A stretch of DNA of 6,404 nt from Hebobacterum sp964559435 (GTDB lineage: Bacteria; Armatimonadota; Hebobacteria; Hebobacterales; Hebobacteraceae), in assembly GCA_964559435.1 (NCBI GenBank), contig CAZLHI010000088.1:1-6404 (forward strand), read 5' to 3'. Below are positions 6,298-6,404 of this stretch, in pieces. The notes beneath the pieces were generated by a model, which saw only the letters and a program-made list of their open reading frames with translations, did not search any database and was not told the DNA's origin. The translations under genes and the position numbers were made by a program. Each line of letters starts with the position of its first letter. The first letter of the stretch is position 1.

Positions 6298-6404
6298 CCA
6301 GGCCCTGCGAGCCATCCTTCAGGTCGCTGCGCCTCACACGGGGGCCCGCTGTCTTGGGCCGTGGGGAGGGGGAAGAATCGAGGGGGGAGGAGTCCCTAGG
6401 CCGG

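Noticed and set aside
6343..6360. GGCCC/GGGCC inverted repeat near the right edge
   Set aside because: Short arms, no U-run on either strand, and no gene end visible beside it; expected by chance in GC-rich sequence.

Overview
The window is a GC-rich stretch of bacterial DNA in which every convincing gene lies on the minus strand. Read in the direction of transcription (right to left) the order is: a Ycf46-like AAA+ ATPase, a six-blade NHL-repeat protein, a DUF366 protein, a membrane histidine kinase of the MASE3-PAS-HisKA_2 type, and queE, which runs off the left edge. The high GC, GTG starts, cytosolic NHL protein, DUF366 and Ycf46-type ATPase would suit a soil or subsurface lineage (Methylomirabilota/Rokubacteria, Deltaproteobacteria or similar). 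That is a guess from gene content; no marker gene here fixes the taxon.

Layout. 6134-6404 is non-coding apart from possible leader peptides. It holds a near-consensus sigma70-type promoter (TTGCCA, 18 nt, TATGAT) firing leftwards, then a leader of about 128 nt with two tiny coupled reading frames that echo the N-terminus of the ATPase. In 6298-6404, upstream of the promoter, I see only GC-rich sequence with a short GGCCC/GGGCC inverted repeat (6343-6360). 4511-6133 is the ATPase. 4362-4510 is a 149-base gap with a weak inverted repeat and a 13-codon micro-ORF. 3417-4361 is the NHL protein, which overlaps the DUF366 gene (2860-3420) by 4 bases (GTGA). A 6-bp hairpin starts just after the DUF366 stop and probably marks the end of this transcription unit. 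2688-2859 is otherwise non-coding. 771-2687 is the kinase, 643-770 a short gap, and 1-642 queE.

How the genes may work together. The NHL and DUF366 genes are almost certainly translationally coupled, and the ATPase upstream is on the same strand with a promoter of its own, so ATPase-NHL-DUF366 is a plausible operon of little-studied proteins: an energy-using remodelling ATPase, a beta-propeller scaffold and a small domain of unknown function. The histidine kinase has no response regulator beside it in the window and is probably an orphan. QueE makes the 7-deazaguanine precursor of queuosine; it may be read with the kinase or on its own. No mobile element, CRISPR array, tRNA or rRNA was seen.
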